This document shows, one piece after another, positions 56,435 to 63,915 of a stretch of DNA of 64,000 nucleotides (positions are counted from its first letter, which is position 1; the number at the start of each line of letters is the position of its first letter). Origin of the DNA: CAVTPD01 sp963736575 (lineage in GTDB: Bacteria > Bacteroidota > Bacteroidia > Cytophagales > JAAEPT01); contig CAVTPD010000001.1 in the NCBI GenBank assembly GCA_963736575.1, positions 496,001 through 560,000 of the forward strand, in the 5' to 3' direction. A program made the translations under genes and the position numbers. The notes beneath the pieces were generated by a model. The model was not told where the DNA came from. It saw only the letters and a program-made list of their open reading frames with translations, and did not search any database.

Positions 56435-57070
56435 ATGCCCCAACCTCAAATACCACTTCAGCCCCATACCGTTTACCACATTTATACCCACGCCAACGGA
56501 GAAGAAAACCTCTTTCGAAGCCCGGATAATTACCACTATTTTTTGGATAAATACACACAACATATTTACCCTGTAGTAAATACTTATGCCTACTGTTTAA
56601 TGCCCAATCACCCGTATTTGGTCGTAAAGATTAAATCTGAAGAAGAAATATTGAAGTATGTTCGAACAAAGAAGGAGGAGGAACATTCAACCCTCCAAGA
56701 CTTCGAAAACCTTGGGGGGGTTTCAAAATACATTAGCCAGCAATTTTCCAATTTATTTAACGCCTACACATTAGCCTTCAATAAAAAATATAGCCGAAGA
56801 GGTAGCCTGTTTAGGTCTAATTTTAAACGGAAAGTGATTAATAACCGAAACTACTTTACCCAGGTAATTGCCTATGTGCACAGCAATCCGGTACACCATG
56901 GGTTTCGTCCATCACCTTTAGACTGGGATTTTTCATCCATCCATGCCTATTGGCTAGAAAAACAAACCCGTATTTACAGAAAGCCTTTCGAAGAACAATT
57001 TAATTCCAAAACAGAGTTGCTGGAATACCATAAAAAGTTCAGCACCTTCAACAGCACCTTAGAATTATGA
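56435..57070 (+). CDS. REP-associated tyrosine transposase (RAYT, Y1_Tnp) with degenerate HUH motif
   Basis: This 211-residue protein belongs to the transposase_17/IS200-like single-strand family: TVYHIYTHANGEENLF, a YCLMPNH stretch, FSNLFNAYTLAFNKKYSRRG (with the probable catalytic tyrosine) and YVHSNPVHHGF. The HUH motif, usually MPNHVH or MPNHFH, reads MPNHPY, so the second histidine is lost and nicking is probably impaired. Codons for about 12-15 extra residues (around STLQDFENLGG) are a REP-like palindrome inside the gene. The end overlaps cas4 by ATGA, so cas4 translation is coupled to it. It sits in the middle of the cas operon between cas3 and cas4. Confidence 0.87.
   Translation: MPQPQIPLQPHTVYHIYTHANGEENLFRSPDNYHYFLDKYTQHIYPVVNTYAYCLMPNHPYLVVKIKSEEEILKYVRTKKEEEHSTLQDFENLGGVSKYISQQFSNLFNAYTLAFNKKYSRRGSLFRSNFKRKVINNRNYFTQVIAYVHSNPVHHGFRPSPLDWDFSSIHAYWLEKQTRIYRKPFEEQFNSKTELLEYHKKFSTFNSTLEL
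56689..56722. repeat. REP-like palindrome 2, in frame inside the RAYT coding sequence
   Basis: AACCCTCCAAG and CTTGGGGGGGTT flank an 11-nt centre (ACTTCGAAAAC). The same palindrome type as 56368-56400 lies here within the coding frame, adding codons without a stop. It contains a seven-G run (56714-56720). Confidence 0.7.
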
Positions 57071-57582
57071 CCATTACACCAACATTTATTGCGTACTTAC
57101 ACCTTTGCCATCGTAAACTCTGGCTGCATGCGAACCACTTACGCATGGAAAGCACATCCGAACTGGTAGGGGAAGGAAGACTGATTGGCGAAACCACTTA
57201 TCCGCAACGAGCCGCCAAATGGCAGGAAATAGACCTGGGTGTAGGGAAGATTGATTTTTTTGATCCGAAGACCAATACCGTTCACGAAGTAAAAAAATCA
57301 AATAAAAAAGAATACGCCCACATAGCACAAGTTAAATATTACTTGTACTTGCTGCGTGAAATTGGAATAGAAGCACCGCAAGCCGTCATTGAATACCCAA
57401 CCTTAAGGATAACGGAAGAAGTTACTTGGGATGAAGAAAACGACCGCGAAATCATACAGCAATGGCTGTCTGAAGTGCGCCTTATACTTGCCGGAACATG
57501 CCCGCCTAAATTAACCAAAAGCAAGTGCCGTAACTGTTCTTATTTTGATTTCTGTTGGTCCGATGAGAATGATGAAAACTAA
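57067..57582 (+). CDS. cas4: Cas4 nuclease (RecB-like, Fe-S)
   Basis: This 171-residue Cas4 has Fe-S ligands C14 (AYLHLCHRKLWL) and C154, C157 and C163 (KCRNCSYFDFCW). The nuclease residues are present: VGKIDFFD (Asp), HEVKKSNK (Glu and Lys) and QVKYYLYLLRE (Gln-Tyr motif). Cas4 trims prespacers and selects the PAM during adaptation. It is complete. Its ATG overlaps the RAYT stop, and it is followed by a third palindrome and then cas1. Confidence 0.96.
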   Translation: MTITPTFIAYLHLCHRKLWLHANHLRMESTSELVGEGRLIGETTYPQRAAKWQEIDLGVGKIDFFDPKTNTVHEVKKSNKKEYAHIAQVKYYLYLLREIGIEAPQAVIEYPTLRITEEVTWDEENDREIIQQWLSEVRLILAGTCPPKLTKSKCRNCSYFDFCWSDENDEN

Positions 57583-57585
57583 CCC

Positions 57586-57606
57586 CTAAGGTTTTTAAAA
57601 CCTTAG
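57586..57606. repeat. REP-like palindrome 3, after cas4
   Basis: CTAAGG and CCTTAG separated by an A/T centre form a short dyad immediately after the cas4 stop. It shares the CTAAGG core of REP-like palindrome 1 but lacks the outer CCTC arm, so it may be a short version or chance. Confidence 0.5.
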
Positions 57607-57627
57607 ATTTATATTAATACAATCAAC

Positions 57628-58514
57628 ATGAAAAAATCCTTTTACCTGTTTAACCCCGGCCGTTTAAGCCGGAAAGACAATACCTTAAAATTCTTACCTG
57701 TAGATGAGAATGGAGAGGAAGGACAACCCCGTTATCTACCTGTAGAACAAGTGGATAATCTTTATTGCTTTGGTAGTCTAGATGCCAACAGCGCCCTGTA
57801 CAACTTTCTTGGAAAACAGAAAATAAGCATCCATTTTTTTGACTATTACGAACATTATACCGGATCCTTTTTCCCAAAAGAATATTTGCTAGCCGGTAAA
57901 TTACAGGTACAGCAAACACTGGCCTATCACCAGTACCACAAGCGTTTAAAAATTGCCCAAAACTTTATAGAGGGTGCATCATTCAATATGTTGAAAACCC
58001 TAAAATATTACGACAACCGAGGAAAAGAGCTCAATAACGTAATTACTTCTATAGAACATCTTCGGGAATCGATAGGGAATACCACACAAATTGATGAACT
58101 CATGGGAATAGAAGGTAACATCCGGATGAACTATTACGAAGGATTTAATGCCGTGCAAGCCGCATTCCCTTTTGACATACGCACCAAACAACCACCTACC
58201 GACCCTATTAATGCCCTTATTAGTTTTGGAAATGTTTTATGCTATACAGCCGTATTAGATCAGATCTACCACACTCAACTTAATCCTACCATTAGTTTTT
58301 TGCACGAGCCCGGCGTACGGCGGTTTTCACTGGCGTTAGATATTGCGAAATTTTTAAACCCATTCTAGTAGACCGTCTGATTTTTGCCCTGATTAATAAA
58401 AAGAAAAGAGAAAAGCTCTATCGACAACTTTCTATAAATACCAGAAAGTTGTCGATGCAGATTATTAACCGAAAGCACCAGCATAAAAAGCTCTTTGACA
58501 TATTGAAAACCTAA
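57628..58514 (+). pseudogene. cas1: Cas1, -1 frameshift on U_UUA_AAC (58353-58359) and non-standard C-terminus
   Basis: The first frame gives 246 residues: KKSFYLFNPGRLSRKDNTLK, the DELMGIEGNIRMNYYEGFN motif with the metal-binding Glu, and SFLHEPGVRRFSLALDIAKF with His and Asp, then stops (TAG at 58366). The -1 frame continues PILVDRLIFALINKKK, the normal Cas1 continuation, then SINTRKLSMQIINRKHQ ... LFDILKT to 58514. Slippage at T-TTA-AAC would join the frames exactly. After about INKK the sequence does not resemble Cas1, and the usual 60-80 C-terminal residues and cas2 are absent. Cas1 integrates spacers with Cas2, so adaptation is probably lost even if the frames are joined. Confidence 0.9.
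58420..58456. repeat. 14-bp perfect hairpin in the 3' part of the cas1 frame
   Basis: ATCGACAACTTTCT pairs with AGAAAGTTGTCGAT across a 9-nt loop. It begins 60 nt after the slippery site, too far for a classical frameshift stimulator. It may be a former terminator or a leader element that ended up in frame after a deletion. Confidence 0.7.
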
Positions 58515-58652
58515 AAATAAGCGTTTCAGGGCGGTTGTTGAAAACCGGGTAAAAACGTATAACTGACGGTCGACAACATTTAATTGAAAAATCAACAAAT
58601 AAAAAGCCTTAAAACAGTAAATTTGAATAGAAATGGCCTGCCAAAAGCACGG
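58515..58652 (+). promoter_or_regulatory. CRISPR leader
   Basis: The A+T-rich region of about 140 bp before the first repeat has no coding content. It starts right after CTCTTTGACATATTG, which resembles the start of Bacteroidota CRISPR leaders as I recall them, and contains GGTCGACAACATTT, echoing the TCGACAAC arms of the preceding hairpin. The leader is placed here because the degenerate repeat lies at the opposite end of the array. Confidence 0.65.
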
Positions 58653-60592
58653 CTTCTCATCGCACCTAAAAGGAATTGAAATTTCATGTATTTGATTGTA
58701 ATTATTTGCGTTTTCGTAACTTCTCATCGCACCTAAAAGGAATTGAAATTGTAATTATTTATGAAAAACACACCAGTAAAGAAGACTTCTCATCGCACCT
58801 AAAAGGAATTGAAATACTTTTAGTGTTTTTATGGGTTTTAAGCGTGTATACGCTTCTCATCGCACCTAAAAGGAATTGAAATATTGTAGCCGGCAAACCC
58901 AAAACATCCGTTACCCCGCTTCTCATCGCACCTAAAAGGAATTGAAATTCGTCTATCATTTTATACAACAGCGGAAACGATAGCCTTCTCATCGCACCTA
59001 AAAGGAATTGAAATCGTTGGGAATTCGTCGGCATTTTCTAACAGAAAAAGCTTCTCATCGCACCTAAAAGGAATTGAAATTAGAATTAATGCGATTGGAA
59101 GAAGTAATAATTCGTTCTTCTCATCGCACCTAAAAGGAATTGAAATAACATTATTGAAAACGTATCATTGACTAGCTTCCAACTTCTCATCGCACCTAAA
59201 AGGAATTGAAATTAATTTTAAAAGTGCCTAACAATGTGTATAAGCAACTTCTCATCGCACCTAAAAGGAATTGAAATTCAAGTAAGACTTGTGAATGTGG
59301 CACAATTAATAAACTTCTCATCGCACCTAAAAGGAATTGAAATTTGCTCCAAGATAGCTTATAAAGCTTTTTGTCTTCTTCTCATCGCACCTAAAAGGAA
59401 TTGAAATATCATTATCAATCCTCTTCCAGTTACCGTCAAGTACTTCTCATCGCACCTAAAAGGAATTGAAATAACTTTATAATCCCTTTACATTTGCTTA
59501 GCTCTGAACTTCTCATCGCACCTAAAAGGAATTGAAATTTGTAATGTGCTTTCTTTTGGTGAAGCCCCTAACAACTTCTCATCGCACCTAAAAGGAATTG
59601 AAATTTCGTAAAGGGTTTTCCATAATGTTCAAAAACTTCACTTCTCATCGCACCTAAAAGGAATTGAAATAAAACATTAATAGTCATATCGGTATTTGCA
59701 TAAGTTCTTCTCATCGCACCTAAAAGGAATTGAAATTCGAGTAGAAAGCGATTTACCACATTTCGAGCAACACTTCTCATCGCACCTAAAAGGAATTGAA
59801 ATATATTTATACTTCTTCATAATATCCTTCAAATCCAACTTCTCATCGCACCTAAAAGGAATTGAAATTTTCTTTACAATTTAGTTATTGTGCATCTTTC
59901 GCTTCTTCTCATCGCACCTAAAAGGAATTGAAATAACAACAAGCGAGCTGATAATTTAACTAAAAATATACTTCTCATCGCACCTAAAAGGAATTGAAAT
60001 AAAGGGCCAGTATACCCGTGGCGGTAAAGGCTGCTTCTTCTCATCGCACCTAAAAGGAATTGAAATTCCAGTGCGGCCATGGCTGCCGGTGTCATTTCGC
60101 GGCTTCTCATCGCACCTAAAAGGAATTGAAATGCAAGTTCAACATTCAAAAGCACGGATAGTTCTAGCCTTCTCATCGCACCTAAAAGGAATTGAAAATT
60201 TATCAATCTCTCTTACTTCGTAGTACTTGTTTTCCTTCTCATCGCACCTAAAAGGAATTGAAATCTAACACTACTAGCCATGTCATCTTTCCACACCCAC
60301 TTCTCATCGCACCTAAAAGGAATTGAAATATCAAAACTCTAGAAGAGATGACAGCAGAATTAAAACTTCTCATCGCACCTAAAAGGAATTGAAATAGATT
60401 CAGTTATAGTAAATCCATTGGTTTCAACAAACTTCTCATCGCACCTAAAAGGAATTGAAATTTCCTGACAATTCACGCTCGTGAGCGTCTTCGATGTCTT
60501 CTCATCGCACCTAAAAGGAATTGAAATGTTGCTAACACCGTGTCATACAGCATAGCCTTATTCTTCTCATCGCACCTAAAAGGAATTGGATA
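58653..60592 (+). CRISPR. CRISPR array, 30 repeats and 29 spacers, type I-B
   Basis: A 30-nt repeat (CTTCTCATCGCACC ... GGAATTGAAAT) recurs at 58653, 58720, 58786, 58853, 58919 and so on every 64-67 nt to 60563. Spacers are 34-37 nt, mostly 36. All repeats are identical except two. Repeat 24 (60169) has A instead of T at the last base. Repeat 30 (60563) is degenerate at its 3' end (GGAATTGGATAAC), which marks the distal end. No spacer is visibly duplicated. The type I-B assignment comes from the adjacent cas8b/cas7/cas5 genes and Cas6. Confidence 0.99.
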
Positions 60593-60712
60593 ACATATTA
60601 TGCGTAATGAGTGTTTGGTTTTGAAGAGCTTCAATAATTCTTAATTAGGCATTTGCCCATTATTAACTAGTTTTAATAGAGCACCTTTAAGAAGTACGTT
60701 AACCCATTATGA

Positions 60713-60979
60713 ATGGAATGTTTGGTAAAAGAACTAACTGTTTTTATAAAATTAATACAAGTAAGCTTAAAAATGTCTGTATGTATTGGTAAAATGTTTT
60801 ATCGAGGAAATGATTTATACCACAAAATCTTAAAAAAAGATCGATTCCTTATTTTAAAGAAATCGATCTTTTCAGTAGAGAATATCGGTAACGATGACCT
60901 TTTGGTTTTTATCTTTTTAAAGCTTGTGGAGAATATCGGATTCGAACGTTTTTACTTTCTGGTATTTCCGTATTTTTAA
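60713..60979 (+). CDS. Questionable ORF (88 aa) after the array
   Basis: The frame reads MECLVKELTVFIKLIQ and ends FERFYFLVFPYF. It is rich in Phe, Lys, Ile and Leu as expected from translated A+T-rich DNA and spans a strong inverted repeat. It has no known family. Probably not a gene. Confidence 0.15.
   Translation: MECLVKELTVFIKLIQVSLKMSVCIGKMFYRGNDLYHKILKKDRFLILKKSIFSVENIGNDDLLVFIFLKLVENIGFERFYFLVFPYF
60835..60872. terminator. 12-bp hairpin downstream of the CRISPR array
   Basis: AAAAGATCGATT / AATCGATCTTTT with a 14-nt loop. It is well placed to end the array transcript, though no long T run follows. Confidence 0.5.
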
Positions 60980-61052
60980 AAAGCCTTTTTAATAGCTTAA
61001 AACGCGTTTTTTACTTTTGTTAAGTTTCTCATAATACACCAAAGTATAAAAA

Positions 61053-61074
61053 TGTAGTTACCATTGTAGTTACC
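61053..61074. repeat. Direct repeat TGTAGTTACC x2 before the integrase
   Basis: Two exact 10-bp copies (61053-61062 and 61065-61074) lie 28 bp before the integrase ATG. They could be arm-type integrase sites or an operator; this is inference. Confidence 0.4.
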
Positions 61075-61101
61075 GATTTAAGTATTCCTTATATTTAGCC
61101 T

Positions 61102-62325
61102 ATGGCAAGCACTTCTTTATATCTTAAGAATTCTAAGGCTACGGATAAAACAAGGATTTACTGTAAGCTTACGGATGGCAGAAACAAGCAAATGCAGATA
61201 CCTACTGGTGTATCCGTTAACCCTAAACATTGGAGTAAAAAGAATAGTATAGTGTTGTCTGCAAATAACAATGCTTTGGAGTTAAATAAACAACTAAAGG
61301 AGTTTAAGAATAGGGTTCTAAATATCTACAATGATTGTTTAACCAAAGGATTAAATCCTACGCCAGAGTACATAAAAGAGGGGTTAAAACCAAAGGAAAT
61401 TGTAGACAGCCAAAACAAAACGTTTTGGAGCGTATGGGGTTATTTTATTGAAGCAAATAAGCAAAACTATAAAGAAGCAAGTTTTAAAAAATTTGCAACC
61501 ATTAAAAGTCATCTAAAGGGGTTTGAAGATAGTGTTAAAATACCTTTGGAGTTAGATACTATTAATAGTCGTGTATTTGAGTCGTTACAGGATTATTTCT
61601 ATAATGTGGCTAAACTGAATACTCAAACCACAGCTAAGAATATTCATAATATTAAGACTTTTTTAAATTGGTCCGTTAAAAACTTGTACACGGAAAACAC
61701 GGCTTATAAGCAATTTAAAGTTATACAGCAGCCCGAAACTTTAAAGGTGGTTCTTTCAAAAGATGATATTGAAAAAATTAAGAAGCTGGATTTAACTAAA
61801 AGACCGTATTTACATAATACTAGACAATTATTAATTCTTTCGGTATACACGGGTCTAAGGCATTCGGATTACAATCAAATAAAAAGAGAGCATATCAAAG
61901 AAGATAAGGAAGGAAAGTTTTTACAGATTTTACAACAAAAAACGAATGAATGGGTAAACATACCTTTAGTAGAAGAGTCTGAAAAAATTATTAATGAATT
62001 AGTTTCTGGTAATCTACACGGAATAACTAACCAAAAGATGAATCAATTTTTAAAAGACCTTTGTAGTCTGGCTAATATTGATGAACCAACTGAGGTAATT
62101 ACGTTTAAAGGTAAGTTCAAAACCACTAAAAGAGTGCCTAAGTGGGAGCTTATTTCAACGCATACAGGTAGGAGAACGTTTGCTACTGATTTGATGATAA
62201 AAGGCATTCCTGCTAAAACAGTAATGAGATTTACGGGGCATAAAACATACGCTAGTTTTTCTAAATATGTGAATATCCCCGAACAGGAAGAAATGAAAAT
62301 TATTAGAATGGCGTTGATGTTATGA
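61102..62325 (+). CDS. Tyrosine recombinase / integrase
   Basis: This 407-residue integrase has an N-terminal arm-binding domain (SLYLKNSKATDKTRIYCKLT, IPTGVSVNPKHWSKK), a SAM-like core-binding domain (about 105-210) and a catalytic domain. Active-site residues are visible: Arg in VYTGLRHSDYNQI (about 253), His-x-x-Arg in STHTGRRTFATDLM (354 and 357), His in FTGHKTYASFSKYVN (about 380) and the nucleophile Tyr in that last motif. It is the Bacteroidota phage/ICE type. It starts an integrative element whose other genes follow in the same direction. Confidence 0.94.
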   Translation: MASTSLYLKNSKATDKTRIYCKLTDGRNKQMQIPTGVSVNPKHWSKKNSIVLSANNNALELNKQLKEFKNRVLNIYNDCLTKGLNPTPEYIKEGLKPKEIVDSQNKTFWSVWGYFIEANKQNYKEASFKKFATIKSHLKGFEDSVKIPLELDTINSRVFESLQDYFYNVAKLNTQTTAKNIHNIKTFLNWSVKNLYTENTAYKQFKVIQQPETLKVVLSKDDIEKIKKLDLTKRPYLHNTRQLLILSVYTGLRHSDYNQIKREHIKEDKEGKFLQILQQKTNEWVNIPLVEESEKIINELVSGNLHGITNQKMNQFLKDLCSLANIDEPTEVITFKGKFKTTKRVPKWELISTHTGRRTFATDLMIKGIPAKTVMRFTGHKTYASFSKYVNIPEQEEMKIIRMALML

Positions 62326-63116
62326 AATTAGAATACGTAGAGCATCCTTATGGTTTAGAACTTAATAGAATTCCACAAAGAATACTATTCGCATATTCGC
62401 GTATTTGTGAATATGATTTTATACAAATTCAAGATGTAGGTGTTGTTCCTATCCATAAACAAAGTACGTCGTTTCTAGATGATAAAGGAGTTGAAATTAC
62501 GCATGAGAAAATAAAGGAGTTTGCTAGAGGGTTTCAAAAAGGTTATGATACTGATCTAACTCCATTTATAGATACTCCAGAAGCAAGAAAGGAGGTTGTG
62601 ATGAAATACGCAATATTGAGCGGGTCAATAGTTATACATGATTTACGAAATGGAAATTGGGATAGCTATAATGAAGATTTTTTTAAAGCAGGATGTAATG
62701 AAGGTATAAAGTATAAGGCATGGGGTGTTATTCTTAATACTCCTAGCATTTTTTACGATAATTTTAAAGATTTATCACGTGAAAAAAAGAATTATATTAA
62801 AATTAATAGCTCTTCAGAAGTACCGATAGAAGAACAAATAATTAGATTGGAAGGTAGTTCAAATTTACAGAGGGCTTGTATTTTTTTATTGTATGTGAAT
62901 TCAAATTTAATTAAATCAAAAAATGCTCGTCAGTACGGGTTACTTTACGATAAAACAAAGTCGTCAAATAAAAATAATGAGCTAATTTATCCTGAAGCGA
63001 AAAAAATAATTGATAATTCAGATGGTAGATTAACACCAAAAGATTATGCCGACATTAAAAAAGTGGTATGTGAAAAGGTTTTGAACGAATTAGAAAAAAG
63101 TAAGCCCCTTACATAA
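62322..63116 (+). CDS. Unknown protein coupled to the integrase
   Basis: This 264-residue protein overlaps the integrase stop by 4 bp (ATGA). It is soluble and mostly helical, with stretches such as IPQRILFAYSRICEYDFIQI, KGYDTDLTPFIDTPEARK and EEQIIRLEGSSNLQRACIFL. I recognise no family. The coupling suggests a function in the element's mobility or regulation. Confidence 0.6.
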   Translation: MKLEYVEHPYGLELNRIPQRILFAYSRICEYDFIQIQDVGVVPIHKQSTSFLDDKGVEITHEKIKEFARGFQKGYDTDLTPFIDTPEARKEVVMKYAILSGSIVIHDLRNGNWDSYNEDFFKAGCNEGIKYKAWGVILNTPSIFYDNFKDLSREKKNYIKINSSSEVPIEEQIIRLEGSSNLQRACIFLLYVNSNLIKSKNARQYGLLYDKTKSSNKNNELIYPEAKKIIDNSDGRLTPKDYADIKKVVCEKVLNELEKSKPLT

Positions 63117-63183
63117 CCCCTTATTCGATTTTTGAAAACGTCTGTGTACGAGATTTGAGCTTCTATCAAACGATTAAAGCCGT

Positions 63184-63456
63184 ATGAACATCACAGAAAT
63201 ACCTAATGAAATAGACTCTATTCACTTAGAGCTAACTAATCTAAAAGAGCAAATACAAAAGTTGCTCATACAAGAAAAGGAAAATCCATACGAAAGGCTT
63301 ACAAGAAAAGAAGTCAAAGCTGAATACAAGCTTTCTTATGGTACTTTACACAACATGATGCGAGACGGTCGCCTATCTTACGAAAAGTGTGGCCGTAAAA
63401 CTTTGTTTGTACGCACAGAGGTAGAGAAAGCAATGAAAGGAGGTCGAAATGCTTAA
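63184..63456 (+). CDS. Helix-turn-helix DNA-binding protein (excisionase-like)
   Basis: These 90 residues have an N-terminal coiled coil (SIHLELTNLKEQIQKLL) and a MerR/excisionase-type winged helix: YERLTRKEVKAEYKLSYGTL, then RDGRLSYEKCGRKTLFVRTE. Such proteins commonly act as excisionases or mobilisation regulators in Bacteroidota elements next to the integrase. It overlaps the next ORF by 8 bp. Confidence 0.8.
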   Translation: MNITEIPNEIDSIHLELTNLKEQIQKLLIQEKENPYERLTRKEVKAEYKLSYGTLHNMMRDGRLSYEKCGRKTLFVRTEVEKAMKGGRNA

Positions 63457-63661
63457 GGACCAAATTAACCTCCAACTTGCTTTAATAGAATACTCTAAAA
63501 ATAAGGCTTTACAGCATATTATAAAAGCTTTTGTTTCAGGACCAATTCAATGTGGTTATAAGATGAACTATAATCTCACTAATAGGATTGGTGTGCATCC
63601 TGAAATGATAATCCTTTTAGTAGAGTTATTTAAAAAGGAGGGTTTGGCGCAATGGATTTAA
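63449..63661 (+). CDS. Small unknown protein (70 aa) of the integrative element
   Basis: The ORF reads MLKDQINLQLALIEYSKNKA ... IGVHPEMIILLVELFKKEG. It overlaps both neighbours by 8-10 bp, which supports its being a real gene in a compact operon. No domain is recognised. Confidence 0.5.
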   Translation: MLKDQINLQLALIEYSKNKALQHIIKAFVSGPIQCGYKMNYNLTNRIGVHPEMIILLVELFKKEGLAQWI

Positions 63662-63906
63662 AAAGACAAAGAGAAGCCGAACTGAAAAAGGTTTATAATA
63701 TCCTTTTTCAACAACCCTTAACCATGAAAGAAGCTTTTGTGAAAACAGGTGTTCTTCGTGAGAACATTTGTTGGCATATCCGAGAGCTACGTTTAAGTAA
63801 TAGAGTGTTTTTTGTAAGGAAAAGATCATGCAGTATTACTAAAAGGTGTGTAAAGAATTCACTACTAATCCAAAGTTTAAACCTAATGACGGACAATGTA
63901 AACTGA
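63652..63906 (+). CDS. Small unknown protein (84 aa), possibly helix-turn-helix
   Basis: The frame reads MDLKRQREAELKKVYNILFQ, then QQPLTMKEAFVKTGVLRENI and CWHIRELRLSNRVFFVRKRS. The middle looks like a winged-helix (a helix, a turn after KTGV, a recognition-like helix and a basic strand). It starts 10 bp before the previous stop. The role is unknown. Confidence 0.5.
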   Translation: MDLKRQREAELKKVYNILFQQPLTMKEAFVKTGVLRENICWHIRELRLSNRVFFVRKRSCSITKRCVKNSLLIQSLNLMTDNVN

Positions 63907-63915
63907 ATTTATAAG

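Larger units (their letters stand above)
60593..61101. other. Gap between CRISPR array and integrase
   Basis: About 510 bp with no recognised gene. It contains a 12-bp hairpin, two AGAATATCGG copies near 60878 and 60930 (AATATCGG-containing direct repeats), and the TGTAGTTACC pair just before the integrase. An 88-residue ORF (60713-60979) has no recognisable domain and lies across the hairpin. Confidence 0.4.

Noticed and set aside
58420..58456. Hairpin as the stimulator of -1 frameshifting in cas1
   Set aside because: It begins 60 nt after the slippery site, whereas stimulators normally begin 5-9 nt after it. Kept only as a structural feature.
58759..60206. Open frames on both strands across the CRISPR array with repeating FQFLLGAMRR or FSSHLKGIE
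   Set aside because: They are translations of the CRISPR repeat unit, not genes.
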